DNA of 64,000 nt from Streptomyces sp. PKU-EA00015 (lineage in GTDB: Bacteria > Actinomycetota > Actinomycetes > Streptomycetales > Streptomycetaceae). A model generated the notes under the pieces. It made no database searches. It was not told the DNA's origin and worked only from the letters and a program-made list of their open reading frames with translations. Every line of letters begins with the position of its first letter. Within the stretch, counting starts at the first letter, position 1. Made by a program: the position numbers and the translations under genes. Shown here piece by piece: positions 22,952 through 31,929 of this stretch. Where the stretch lies: assembly GCF_013387495.1 (NCBI RefSeq), contig NZ_JABZEE010000005.1, forward strand, positions 186,001-250,000, written 5' to 3'.

Positions 22952-24051
22952 GCACGATCGTCGCAACACTCGGCACCGAACGCGCCCGGCGCCTGCGGGC
23001 CACGGTCACCGCGCTGCTCGCAGCGGCAGTCGCCGTCGGCGCACCGTTCTACTTCGCCCCCTTCCAGGTCTTCCAGTTGACCATGGTGCTGCTGTACGCC
23101 GTGGCGCTGGCCGGACTGAACCTGCTGGTCGGATTCGGCGGGCAGATCTCCCTCGGACACGGCGCGTTCTTCGCGGCAGGGGCGTACACGGCGGCGGTCA
23201 TGCTCGACCGGTACGACACCGGCCACCTGGCCACGCTGCCGGTCGCGGCCGCCGGATGTTTCCTGCTGGGCCTCGGTTTCGGGGTGCCCGCTCTGCGGCT
23301 GCGCGGGTTGTACCTGGCCCTGGTCACGCTCGCGTTCGCGGTGTTCCTGCCGCCGCTGCTCAAGCGGCTCGAACCGGTCACGGGCGGCTCGATGGGCCTG
23401 ACCGTGGACAAGGTGCAGCCGCCCGCGTGGAGCGGGCTGGCCGAGGACCAGTGGACGTACTTCGTCGTCCTCGCCGTCGCCGCGGTGGCCCTGCTGCTCG
23501 CCCGCAACCTGCTGCGGTCCCGGGTCGGCCGGGCACTGCTCGCCGTGCGGGACAACGAGAGCGCCGCGGAGGTCATGGGCGTGCGACTGTCGCTGCACAA
23601 GACCCTCGCCTTCGCGTGGAGCGCGATGTTCGCGGGTGTCTCGGGGTGTGTGTACACCTGGGTGATCGGCTTCGTCTCGCCCGATTCGTTCAGCTTCGTC
23701 CTGTCCATCACGCTGCTGGCCGGCCTGGTGGTCGGGGGGCTCGCCTCGCTGTACGGACCGCTGCTCGGGGCGGCGTTCGTGATGTACGTGCCGAGCGTGG
23801 CCCAGGACATCAGCGAGGCGGCGCCCGGTGTGGTGTTCGGCCTGCTGATCATCGCGGTGATGTTCGTGGCGCCGACGGGACTGGCCGGCCTGGCGGCACG
23901 CGTCCGTGGCGCCGCCGCCCGCCGCCTCACCCGTACCCCCACCACCGACAGGACGCCCGACCCCGAACCCTCCGCGCACCCCACCCCGGCGGATCCCTCA
24001 CCTGCCGACGCCGAACCCGTGGGCGCTGCGCCCCGCACGGAAAAGGAATGA
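22948..24051 (+). CDS. LIV-type ABC importer permease (LivM-like)
   Basis: Second permease, 367 residues. It has the LivM hallmarks GLNLLVGFGGQISLGHGAFF and GLYLALVTLAF, and the coupling region SRVGRALLAVRDNESAAEVM followed by GVRLSLHKTLAF. About nine or ten membrane segments are visible. The last 45 residues form a Pro/Asp/Thr-rich hydrophilic tail (TDRTPDPEPSAHPTPADP), longer than in most LivM proteins and probably disordered in the cytoplasm. The start overlaps the LivH-like stop (ATGA). Confidence 0.92.
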   Translation: MSTIVATLGTERARRLRATVTALLAAAVAVGAPFYFAPFQVFQLTMVLLYAVALAGLNLLVGFGGQISLGHGAFFAAGAYTAAVMLDRYDTGHLATLPVAAAGCFLLGLGFGVPALRLRGLYLALVTLAFAVFLPPLLKRLEPVTGGSMGLTVDKVQPPAWSGLAEDQWTYFVVLAVAAVALLLARNLLRSRVGRALLAVRDNESAAEVMGVRLSLHKTLAFAWSAMFAGVSGCVYTWVIGFVSPDSFSFVLSITLLAGLVVGGLASLYGPLLGAAFVMYVPSVAQDISEAAPGVVFGLLIIAVMFVAPTGLAGLAARVRGAAARRLTRTPTTDRTPDPEPSAHPTPADPSPADAEPVGAAPRTEKE

Positions 24052-24056
24052 CTCAC

Positions 24057-25334
24057 ATGCGCAAGACGACCTCTCTGCGGGCGGCCGCGGCCGCGTCCGC
24101 CGCCCTGCTCCTCGCAACCGCCTGCAACAGCCAGCGAGCGCAGGACGACAAGAACGCCGCCGCCGACGGCGCGTGCCAGGGTCAGCAGACCACCGGCATC
24201 ACCGACAAGACCATCAAGCTGGGCGGCATCTACCCGCTGTCGGGACCGGCTTCCGCCTACGGCACGATCAGCAAGGGCGTGGGCGCCTACTTCAAGCACG
24301 TCAACGACAAGGGTGGCATCGACGGCCGCACGGTGGAGTTCACCGTCCGCGACGACGGTTACCAGCCGCCCAAGGCGGTCGAGGAGGCCCGCAGACTGGT
24401 CGAGCAGGAGAAGGTCTTCGCCGTGTTCCAGACGCTGGGCACCCCGTCCACGGCAGCCGTGTGGGACTACCTCAACAAGCGGAAGGTGCCGCAGCCCTTC
24501 GTCGCCACCGGCGCCTCCGTCTGGGGCACGGACGACAAGCACCCGTGGACCACCGGCTGGCAGCCCAACTACGTTGCCGAGTCACGGGTGTACGCCAAGT
24601 ACCTCAAGGAGGAGAGGCCGAAGGCCGAGGTCGCAGTCCTCTACCAGAACGACGACTTCGGCAAGGATCTGCTCGGCGGGTTCAAGGAGGCCCTCGCCGG
24701 CAGCGGCATCAAGGTCGTCGCCGAGGAGAGCTACGAGGTCACCGACCCCTCCGTCTCGGCCCAGATGTCCGGCCTCGCCCGCTCCGAGGCGGATGTGCTG
24801 CTGAACATCACCACGCCCAAGTTCGGCAGCCAGGCCCTCGCCGCCGATGCCAGGAACACCAAGTGGAACCCGCTGCACATCGTGAACAACGTCTCCTCGT
24901 CCGCCACTGTGCTCAAGCCCGTCGGGTTCAAGAACGTCCAGGGCGTGGTCTCGGCGACCTACTTCAAGGACCCCGCCGACCCGCAGTGGGCCGATGACGC
25001 GGAGATGAAGACGTACCGGGACGCGCTGCGCAAGTACGCGCCAGGCTCCGACCCGGCCAACCAGTTCAACGCCTACGGCTGGACCGCCGCCTCCAGCCTG
25101 CACAAGGCCCTGGACACGATGAAGTGCCCGACCAGGGAGGGACTGCGCGACGCGGTGCGCAACCTGAAGGACGTCGAGGTGGACATGCTGCTGCCCGGTG
25201 TCGCCCTCTCCACCGGGCCCGACGACGCGTTCCCGATCGAGACGATGCAGCTGATGCGGTTCAAGGGCGAGCGGTGGCAGCTGTTCGGCAAGCCGGTGGA
25301 CACCCGCAAGGAGTTCGGTTCCCCGGCGAACTGA
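24057..25334 (+). CDS. LIV-type ABC importer substrate-binding lipoprotein
   Basis: Periplasmic-binding-protein type I (Peripla_BP_6) of 425 residues. The signal peptide ends in LLLATAC, a lipobox with Cys23 as the lipid site. The mature protein begins GITDKTIKLGGIYPLSGPAS, the typical opening of branched-chain amino acid or aromatic-acid binding proteins, followed by KAVEEARRLVEQEKVFAVFQ. The ligand cannot be read; with a PucR regulator a carboxylate, amide or purine-derived compound is as likely as an amino acid. ATG 24057 is favoured since AAGGA (24043-24047) is 9 nt upstream; ATG 24048 would be too close. It completes the five-gene importer. Confidence 0.92.
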   Translation: MRKTTSLRAAAAASAALLLATACNSQRAQDDKNAAADGACQGQQTTGITDKTIKLGGIYPLSGPASAYGTISKGVGAYFKHVNDKGGIDGRTVEFTVRDDGYQPPKAVEEARRLVEQEKVFAVFQTLGTPSTAAVWDYLNKRKVPQPFVATGASVWGTDDKHPWTTGWQPNYVAESRVYAKYLKEERPKAEVAVLYQNDDFGKDLLGGFKEALAGSGIKVVAEESYEVTDPSVSAQMSGLARSEADVLLNITTPKFGSQALAADARNTKWNPLHIVNNVSSSATVLKPVGFKNVQGVVSATYFKDPADPQWADDAEMKTYRDALRKYAPGSDPANQFNAYGWTAASSLHKALDTMKCPTREGLRDAVRNLKDVEVDMLLPGVALSTGPDDAFPIETMQLMRFKGERWQLFGKPVDTRKEFGSPAN

Positions 25335-25395
25335 GCCGGCGGGGGCGGTCCGAGTCGGTGCCCGACACCTGCGGACCGCTCCCGCCCCCCGCCGG
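25335..25395 (+). terminator. Branched stem-loop after the importer operon
   Basis: CCGGCGGGGGCGGTCCG (25336-25352 region) pairs with CGGACCG...CCGCCCCCCGCCGG (25372-25395), with a 7-nt bulge, enclosing a small GTCGG-TGC-CCGAC hairpin. It starts right at the stop codon of the binding protein. The rest of the 316-bp gap up to 25650 shows no gene. Confidence 0.55.
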
Positions 25396-25650
25396 AACGT
25401 GCGCGCATCGGCTCCTGCCCGAGGCGCCCTGACCGCCGGCCTGACCGAGCGTGCGCAGCGCTCACCCGTCCTGCGGACGCTCTTGAGCGGACTGGCGCGC
25501 CTTACTGAGATTCCTCGGCCTGAGCCTGTGGTTCTCCCCACAATTCAGGCTAAATGGACCTTTTCGTGGCATTGGTCACATCGCAGGACGGGCGTTCTGT
25601 CTACGTTCGCAGTTCCGTGCCCTCCCACACGAACCGCGAGGCCCTGCACC

Positions 25651-26556
25651 ATGCCGCACCGACCGTCCCCCCTGTCGCACCCGCAGAGCGCACGGAGGCG
25701 CAGGCCCCGCGCCAGGCGCGCCGCGGGCCGCGTCGGCGTTCTCGCGGCTTTTGTGGCGATGCTCCTCTCGGCCGGCACGCTCGCCCCGGCACTGGCGGCC
25801 ACCGCGCCGACGGGGCCCGACGACGCCACGACCCACTTCCGGGCGCTGGTGCGGCCGGAGGGGAAGGAGCGGGTGACGGCCGCGGTGCTCGACCTGGACG
25901 GCATGGACCGGGAGCCCGTGGTGTACGGCGACGACTCGCCGTACGACACCGCGAGCATCGTCAAGGTCGACATTCTTGCCGTCGCGCTGCTCCAGGCGCA
26001 GAACGCCGGACACGACCTGACCGCGCGGGAGCGCGCCTGGGCGGCGGCGATGATCGAGCGCAGCGACAACGCGGCGGCGAACGCGCTGTGGCGGCGCATC
26101 GGCCTGGCGCCGGGCCTGGAGGCGGCGAACAAGCAGCTGGGGCTGACCTCGACGAAGGGCGGCCCCGGCGTCAGGTGGGGGCTGACGCGGACGACGGCGA
26201 GCGACCAGATACGGCTGCTGCGCGCGGTGTTCGACACTGCCCCGGCTCCCCGCGCGACCCCCACGGCGCTCAATGAGTCCTCCCGAACCTACATCCGCAC
26301 CCTGATGGCCCACGTCGTCGGCGAGCAGGCATGGGGCGTGTCGGCGGCCGCCGGCTCCGGATGGGCCTTGAAGAACGGCTGGCTGCAGCGCAGCAGGACC
26401 GGGCTGTGGGACGTCAACAGCGTCGGACAGGTCACGACGAGTGGACACCGCTACCTCGTCGCCGTCCTCTCGGACGGCAGCACATCGATGAAGGACGGCG
26501 TCTCGCTGGTGGAACGCGCGGCCCGCGCGGCGGTCTCCTCGGCGACCGCGCGCTGA
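25651..26556 (+). CDS. Secreted serine hydrolase, class A beta-lactamase fold
   Basis: Exported protein of 301 residues with an arginine-rich N-terminus and a hydrophobic core ending ALAA, probably cleaved near residue 50. The catalytic domain has the three active-site motifs of penicillin-recognising enzymes: Ser102-x-x-Lys105 (SIVK), Ser138-Asp-Asn (SDN) and Lys241-Asn-Gly (KNG in place of KTG). A clear Glu166 omega-loop motif (ExxLN) is not apparent, so activity on beta-lactams is uncertain; many streptomycete homologues are listed only as serine hydrolases. ATG 25651 is the first start giving a full signal peptide. It appears monocistronic. Confidence 0.85.
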   Translation: MPHRPSPLSHPQSARRRRPRARRAAGRVGVLAAFVAMLLSAGTLAPALAATAPTGPDDATTHFRALVRPEGKERVTAAVLDLDGMDREPVVYGDDSPYDTASIVKVDILAVALLQAQNAGHDLTARERAWAAAMIERSDNAAANALWRRIGLAPGLEAANKQLGLTSTKGGPGVRWGLTRTTASDQIRLLRAVFDTAPAPRATPTALNESSRTYIRTLMAHVVGEQAWGVSAAAGSGWALKNGWLQRSRTGLWDVNSVGQVTTSGHRYLVAVLSDGSTSMKDGVSLVERAARAAVSSATAR

Positions 26557-26587
26557 CGACACCCCTGCCCCGGCCTCGTCCCGCTGC

Positions 26588-27997
26588 TCAGCGTCCCGGC
26601 AACGTCTCCTGCAGCCAGTCGAAGACGACCTCGCAGTGCTCCTGCGGGGCCATCGGAGAGCAGTGCAGTTGCGCGCCGGTGGCGGCGCTGAGCTTCATGT
26701 AGTCCTTGGGGGACGTCAGCTTGTCGAACAACTCGCGCGGCTGCCCGGGATAGAACTGCTCGTCGTCGTAGTCCAGGACCAGTGTGGGCGTCTTGATGCG
26801 CCCCACGACGTTCGTGATGTCGAGCGACTCGACGAGCTTGGCCGGGGTGTGGAAGTCGGTGAACATCTTCCCCTGGCGGGCGGCGAGCATCGCCGGCACG
26901 GAGAACGGTTCGAACCGCTTTCTCAGCGTCGCGGCCTCGGCCGGCGACAGCTCGGGGACGACCTCCTTGTTCCAGATGTTGTTCGTCTCCTCCTTGTCCG
27001 GGGTGAGGATCTCCCGGATCTCCGCCGGGAAACCCAGCCAGGGCCTCAGTACCCCGGGCATCGCCACCAGAGCGGCGATCCTGCGCTCGTAGGCCGCGGC
27101 CCGGGGAGCCAGCTCGCCTCCCATGCTCAGTCCGGTCAGGGCGATCCGGTCGGTGTCCACGTCGGAACGGGCGGCCAGCCAGTCGACGAGGGGAGTCACC
27201 ACCGTCTCCCAGCGCGGCGTGAAGACCACGCGGTCCACGAAGAGCATCTGGCCCTGGCCCGGTCCGTCGTACACGAGGGCGTTCCAGCCGCGCTCCAGGG
27301 CGGCCGACACACCGTAGGTCCACATGTCGACGTTCTGTCCGTCGCTGCCGTTGGTGAGGATCACGGTGGGGCGTCGCCCGGCGGCGTCGTCCGGTCGGAA
27401 GAACCAGACCGGAAGCGGCGTGTTCCCGTACGGAACGTTCGCCGTCACCGGGGCCGGGTCGGACAGTTTGCAGAACGTGTCCCAGGCGCCGCGCGTGGAC
27501 TTGTACAGCTGCTCCTCGTTGCCGGGGTCGTCGGAGCCGAGGACGAAGAACAGCGCCTGGCTGTAGTACTGCGATGCCCGCAGCGCACGGAAGCGCGTGG
27601 TCTCGCTGCCGGGCTTGTCGCCCTCGGGCCCTTTCGACAGCCGGTCGGCCAGCTTCCCGAAGGTCTCCACATACGTCTGCGCGGAGAGCCCGGCCTCGTT
27701 GATCGCGTTCACCGCGGTGAGCACCTCGCCGACTTCGGCGGAACCCTGACCGGATCCACCCAGGGCGAGAAGCGCGTTGAAGTTGAACCCCGGGTCCTTG
27801 AAGAGGGTCATCACCCCGGGCGTGGCACCGTCCGCGGAACCGGTGGCCGGCCTTGTGGGACTCGGGGTGGTCCCTTGCGCGGAGGTAGTGCCCAGGGGCG
27901 TACAGCCGGCCGCCAGCACCGCCCCGGCGCCGACGACGAGCCCAGTCAGTGCCGTCCGCCGGGTGGGGTCGGCGGGGCCCTTCGGAAAATGCGTCAT
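26588..27997 (-). CDS. Tat-exported lipoprotein alpha/beta hydrolase
   Basis: Hydrolase of 469 residues related to dipeptidyl-peptidase- and FrsA-like alpha/beta hydrolases. The N-terminus has twin arginines (TRRTAL, R13-R14), a hydrophobic stretch and a lipobox LAAGC with Cys32, so it is probably a Tat-dependent lipoprotein. The nucleophile elbow is GLSMGG (Ser291), with an upstream YDGPGQG oxyanion-type loop. A C-terminal Asp (in LVLDYDDEQ) and a His (in PQEHC) complete a plausible triad. ATG 27997 is chosen since it begins a normal Tat signal; the open frame continues upstream without homology. It converges with the beta-lactamase-like gene. The substrate is unknown. Confidence 0.85.
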   Translation of the reverse strand: MTHFPKGPADPTRRTALTGLVVGAGAVLAAGCTPLGTTSAQGTTPSPTRPATGSADGATPGVMTLFKDPGFNFNALLALGGSGQGSAEVGEVLTAVNAINEAGLSAQTYVETFGKLADRLSKGPEGDKPGSETTRFRALRASQYYSQALFFVLGSDDPGNEEQLYKSTRGAWDTFCKLSDPAPVTANVPYGNTPLPVWFFRPDDAAGRRPTVILTNGSDGQNVDMWTYGVSAALERGWNALVYDGPGQGQMLFVDRVVFTPRWETVVTPLVDWLAARSDVDTDRIALTGLSMGGELAPRAAAYERRIAALVAMPGVLRPWLGFPAEIREILTPDKEETNNIWNKEVVPELSPAEAATLRKRFEPFSVPAMLAARQGKMFTDFHTPAKLVESLDITNVVGRIKTPTLVLDYDDEQFYPGQPRELFDKLTSPKDYMKLSAATGAQLHCSPMAPQEHCEVVFDWLQETLPGR

Positions 27998-28260
27998 ATC
28001 AGCCGACCGTAGGAGCGGTGCCCCTCGCATCCCGTTGACCACACCGGCGATTCCCCCGAACAGCCGCCATGAGATCCACTTGGGGCCGGACTTGTCGTGC
28101 TCAGGGCTTGTGTTCATGACACCTGTGGGAGCAGCCCCGCCTCTGCGCGGGCGGCCGACGACGCGCCCCGCGCAGCCGCAGGGCGGGCGGGCACCCCCGA
28201 ACCGAGGCCCAGGAAGCCTCGGAGGCCCTGTCGGCCTGTGTTTCCTCTAGAGTCGGCCCT

Positions 28261-28920
28261 ATGACGGAGGCATCGGCCCAGGACCGCGGCGCGCGGTCCC
28301 GTGACGCGATACTGGACTCCGCCGGCGAACTGATGGCGCGCTGCGGCTACGCCGCCACGTCCATCTCGATGATCTCCGCCGCCTGCGGTCTGCCGGTCAG
28401 TTCGATCTACTGGCACTTCGGCAGCAAGGACGGGATCTACGTCGCGGTGCTGGAGCGGGCCAGGACCGCGCTGCTGGCGGCCCTGCCCCCGGCCGAGGTC
28501 CCGGGCACCGACGTGGCGCAGCGTCTGGACACCTTTCTCGTGGAGGTCGAGGACGCATTCCGGCGTCACCCGCACGGTGTGAAGCTGCTGTTGGGGCTGG
28601 GCACGGTGCGGCAGGACGCCAGTGCGGCGGCCGTGGCCGAGGTGCGTCAGTACCGCGACGCGCTGGTGGCCTGGGCCCGGGATTCGGTGGGCTCCGTCTT
28701 CTCCTTGCGTGACCGCCCCGAGGTTGCGGACGAGTTGGCGCGCTTCACGCTGAGGATGGCGAGCGGAACCGCCGTGGCCCGTTGGTTCGAGCCGGACACC
28801 CTGCTGGAGACCGGACCGCTGCGCGTGGCGTTGCTGGCGCTGGCGGCCCACCACGGCGTTCCGGTGCGGGGCGTCCCGGGCGAGGACGCCCCGCACCGCG
28901 GCGTCACGACCGTGGAATGA
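28261..28920 (+). CDS. TetR-family transcriptional regulator
   Basis: TetR regulator of 219 residues. The helix-turn-helix is at about 15-60: AILDSAGELMARCGYAATS, ISMISAACGLPVSSIYWHFG, SKDGIYVAVL. A helical ligand domain follows. TAGAGT (28248-28253) lies 7 nt before the ATG, the arrangement of a leaderless transcript, and no ribosome site is evident. Its 3' end overlaps the convergent adenylating-enzyme gene by 17 nt, so the two transcripts are antisense at their ends. It may control the hydrolase on its left or the operon on its right; no clear operator was found. Confidence 0.92.
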   Translation: MTEASAQDRGARSRDAILDSAGELMARCGYAATSISMISAACGLPVSSIYWHFGSKDGIYVAVLERARTALLAALPPAEVPGTDVAQRLDTFLVEVEDAFRRHPHGVKLLLGLGTVRQDASAAAVAEVRQYRDALVAWARDSVGSVFSLRDRPEVADELARFTLRMASGTAVARWFEPDTLLETGPLRVALLALAAHHGVPVRGVPGEDAPHRGVTTVE

Positions 28921-30271
28921 CGACCCGGTACTTGCCGCCCGGAGACTGCTCGGGCGGCTCATGGGCGCGTTCGACGCTCACCTGGCCTGCCCCGTGGTCG
29001 GTGAGCAGGGCGACCATCTCCTTTCGCACCGCCGTCCACAGCCGCTCCCGATCGGCTCCGGCGGCGGGCCGGATCCGTACCCGGACACAGGCGGGCGCCG
29101 TCTGGACGATCTGGAACAGATCGATGCCCGGGATGCTCTCCAGGAGGGTCTCGAAGGCCATGGGCACGATACGGACGGTGCCGCCGTCCCGGCGCGGGAA
29201 GGACAGCAACTCGGCCGCGCGGCCGCGGACCTTGATCGCGGGGAGCGGGTCTCCGCACTCGCAGGCATCCGGGCGCAGCAGGACGCTGTCGCCGAGGTCG
29301 TAGCGCAGGATCGGCTGCGCCCATCGGCACAAGCTGGTCAGGAGCACCGTGAAGGACTCCCGGCCCGGCGGGGTGGGGCGGTGGTCGGCGTCGACGGGCT
29401 CCAGGATCAGCCAGTCGCTGTGGGCGTGGAGCCATCCGAACGGGCAGCCGTAGGCCAGGGCGAGACTCTCGTTGCAGCCGTAGGTGTTGACCAGGTGCGC
29501 CCCGAAGGCGGAGCGGATCCTTTGGTGGTCGCGGTCACTGACGCCCTCGGCCAGCAGCGACACCACAGCCGGGGCGATGCGCAGCCGGCCGGCCAGCTGC
29601 TCGCCGGCGAGCAGCGCGATCATCGTGGCGTAGCCGGTCAGGAACACCGGGCGGTACCGGTTGAGCCGGTCCACCAGCTCCGGCAGCGGGCTGTGCGCCG
29701 ACAGCACCAGGCTGCCCCGGGCGGGCAGCCGGCCGGCCGCGCGGGAGCGGGCGATGACGGCGTACGCGGCCAGATGGCCGCTGGTGGCCACGATGTGCGC
29801 CGACCGCACGCGGCGGGCGAGCAACCGGGCCGTCACCGAGGGGGTGAGGGTACGCAGGGCCGCCCGCAGCGACAGGGCTCTGACCACCGCCGCAGCGCGG
29901 TCATCCAGCAGGAAGAGGCCGCGGTGGCCGGTGGTTCCGGATGTGGTGGTGGCCAGGTACCGGCCCAGGAAGCGTTCGCCCACCCGTCCGGGATCCGCGA
30001 CGAAGGCCCGTACGCGGTCGATGGTCACCTCGGGATCGGTGACCCAGTCGTCGAAGCGCGCCATCAGGGTCTGCTTGCGCGTCACCGGCAGCAGGGCGGG
30101 GTCCTCGACGCGTTCGGGCAGGGTCCGGTACAGCTCGCGGTAGTACGGCGAGCGGGCGCGGGCGAAGTCGACCATCGCGGCCAGCCGCTCCCGCTGCCGG
30201 TGCGCCAGGGCGTCCGGGCCCTGCCGCAGTGTCCGGCGCCCGTCCCGGACCAGGGCGAATGTCGAGGTCAT
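28904..30271 (-). CDS. PaaK-like adenylate-forming enzyme
   Basis: Member of the ANL superfamily of 455 residues, related to phenylacetate-CoA ligase and coenzyme F390 synthetase-like proteins. Motifs: TSGTTG in the ATP loop (110-115), TYGCNES (263-269, the YGxTE-type motif), LRYDLGD (322-328) and KVRGR (347-351), with a CECG (337-340) inserted before the last. The C-terminal subdomain is short and ends SPGGKYRVVIPRS, where a lysine could serve in adenylation. It should activate a carboxylate as acyl-AMP; the acceptor (CoA, a protein or another group) is unknown. The gene is the third of an overlapping operon with a secreted esterase and a CSLREA protein. Confidence 0.85.
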   Translation of the reverse strand: MTSTFALVRDGRRTLRQGPDALAHRQRERLAAMVDFARARSPYYRELYRTLPERVEDPALLPVTRKQTLMARFDDWVTDPEVTIDRVRAFVADPGRVGERFLGRYLATTTSGTTGHRGLFLLDDRAAAVVRALSLRAALRTLTPSVTARLLARRVRSAHIVATSGHLAAYAVIARSRAAGRLPARGSLVLSAHSPLPELVDRLNRYRPVFLTGYATMIALLAGEQLAGRLRIAPAVVSLLAEGVSDRDHQRIRSAFGAHLVNTYGCNESLALAYGCPFGWLHAHSDWLILEPVDADHRPTPPGRESFTVLLTSLCRWAQPILRYDLGDSVLLRPDACECGDPLPAIKVRGRAAELLSFPRRDGGTVRIVPMAFETLLESIPGIDLFQIVQTAPACVRVRIRPAAGADRERLWTAVRKEMVALLTDHGAGQVSVERAHEPPEQSPGGKYRVVIPRS

Positions 30272-31929
30272 CGCACCGCTCCTCGGTGAACGGGGGAGGA
30301 CTGCCAGAACGCGCAGTGGTGGTCGGCCGCGAACCCGGTGGTGGGGCCGACCCGGTCCGGCGCCAGCACCTGGACGCGGTCCCCGTCGGCGGTGTAGCGC
30401 GGCCAGCGCGGAGTCCCGGGCGCGTTGGGATCGCCGGTGGCCGTGAAGCGGGCCCAGTAGGCGGTCATGGTGGCGGACAACCGGCGCTGGGCGGGCTCCA
30501 GGGGCGGTAGCGCGTGCGTGGGGAAGAGATAGGCCAGTTCGGAGGCGTGGAAGGCACCCTGTGGCGTGTGTGGTGCCGGGATGAACGGCGGTGCCTGCGT
30601 GTCGTGGAACTCGTAGGCGTAGACGGCCGCCCGGGTGCTGTACAGCCGGCTGTCGGCCCGTGCCGGGCAGGCGAACCGCTGGTCGGTGCCGACGGCGGAG
30701 TACGCCAGGTTGGGGGACGGATACGCCGAGGCAGGGTACGCGTCGAGGACCGCGGCCGCGCGGTCTGCGTGCTGCAGCCTGATCAGGGCGGCATACGAGG
30801 CGGGGGTCAGCGGGCCGCCGCCCAGCAGGTCCACGTACAGAGCGGTGAAGTAGCGGTATTCGTCATGCGTGTTGCCGCTCAGCGTCGGCACAGCGTTCAC
30901 CCGTCCCTCGGCCCACGCCGCGTGCGGAGGGCGCGGGAGGACGCGTGGCCCGGTGTTCGGACCCCACAGGGACGAGGCTCCGGTCCCGGTGGCGCGGATG
31001 AGCCGGGTGGTGGGCACGGCGCGCAGACAGGCCTCCGCGGTCGTCGGGTCGGTGCAGCCGACCGAGGCCGCGAAGTCGCTTCCCTTCCGCTCGGCCGCGG
31101 CGAGCGTGAGGGGCGTCAGACCACCGACCGCGGCGCAGCTTCCGCTCTGCTGGATCGCCCGGTGGAACAGCCCTTTCGCGGTCGGCGAGGCGATGTGGAA
31201 ACAGGTGTCCGCCGATCCGGCGGACTGGCCGCCCAACGTCACCCGGTTCCGGTCGCCGCCGAAGGCACCGATGTTGCGCCGCACCCAGCGCAGCGCGGCC
31301 TGCTGGTCCATGAGGCCGTAGTCGCCCGAGGCGTGGTCCGCGCTCTCGGCGGACAGGGCGGGATGGGCGAGGAACCCCAGTGCTCCGAGGCGGTAGTTGA
31401 CCGTCACCACGACCACGCCCCGTGCGGCCAGCGCGGCGCCGTCGTAGTCGCTGCCCGCGCCGTAGACGTTGCCTCCGCCGTGCAGCCACACCAGCACCGG
31501 GAGGGGGCGGCCGCCGGTGCGGGCGGGCGTCCACACATTGAGGTGCAGGCAGTCCTCGGTGGTGCTGCCGGTGCGGTTGGACTCGCCGGGCAGGACAGGG
31601 CCCCCGTCGGGGAGCAGCGTCAGCGGTAATTGGGGGCAGGGGTCGGCCGGTTGGGTGGCGTCCCGTACGCCGGACCACCCCGCTGCGGGGCGCGGCGGAC
31701 GCCAGCGCAGTTCACCGGTCGGCGGGGCGGCGAACGGGATTCCCTGGAAGACCCGCCCGCCGTCGCGGTCGGCCGCGCCCCGCACCCAGCCCCGGTCGGT
31801 GCGTACGACCAGGGAACCGGTGCCGGAATCGGCGCGGGCAGCGGGCGGGGGAACGGTCAGTGACAGGAGCAGGGCCGCGGCGGCGACTGTGGCGCGGGCC
31901 AGGGCGTGGCGCAGGCTCGGGGCTCTCAT
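30268..31929 (-). CDS. Secreted type-B carboxylesterase
   Basis: Carboxylesterase/lipase of the cholinesterase-like family, 553 residues, with a Sec signal (LARATVAAAALLLSLTVPPP, cleavage near 33). Family landmarks: RVFQGIPFAAPPTGELRW, EDCLHLNVWTP, the oxyanion HGGG (150-153) and the nucleophile GGQSAGS (Ser236). Candidates for the rest of the triad are Glu357 (NTHDEYRY) and His461 (AFHASELAYLF). It cleaves carboxylic esters outside the cell. Its ATG overlaps the stop of the beta-helix protein, and its stop overlaps the start of the adenylating enzyme, so all three are coupled. A released acid could be the substrate of that enzyme if imported; this is inference. Confidence 0.92.
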   Translation of the reverse strand: MRAPSLRHALARATVAAAALLLSLTVPPPAARADSGTGSLVVRTDRGWVRGAADRDGGRVFQGIPFAAPPTGELRWRPPRPAAGWSGVRDATQPADPCPQLPLTLLPDGGPVLPGESNRTGSTTEDCLHLNVWTPARTGGRPLPVLVWLHGGGNVYGAGSDYDGAALAARGVVVVTVNYRLGALGFLAHPALSAESADHASGDYGLMDQQAALRWVRRNIGAFGGDRNRVTLGGQSAGSADTCFHIASPTAKGLFHRAIQQSGSCAAVGGLTPLTLAAAERKGSDFAASVGCTDPTTAEACLRAVPTTRLIRATGTGASSLWGPNTGPRVLPRPPHAAWAEGRVNAVPTLSGNTHDEYRYFTALYVDLLGGGPLTPASYAALIRLQHADRAAAVLDAYPASAYPSPNLAYSAVGTDQRFACPARADSRLYSTRAAVYAYEFHDTQAPPFIPAPHTPQGAFHASELAYLFPTHALPPLEPAQRRLSATMTAYWARFTATGDPNAPGTPRWPRYTADGDRVQVLAPDRVGPTTGFAADHHCAFWQSSPVHRGAVR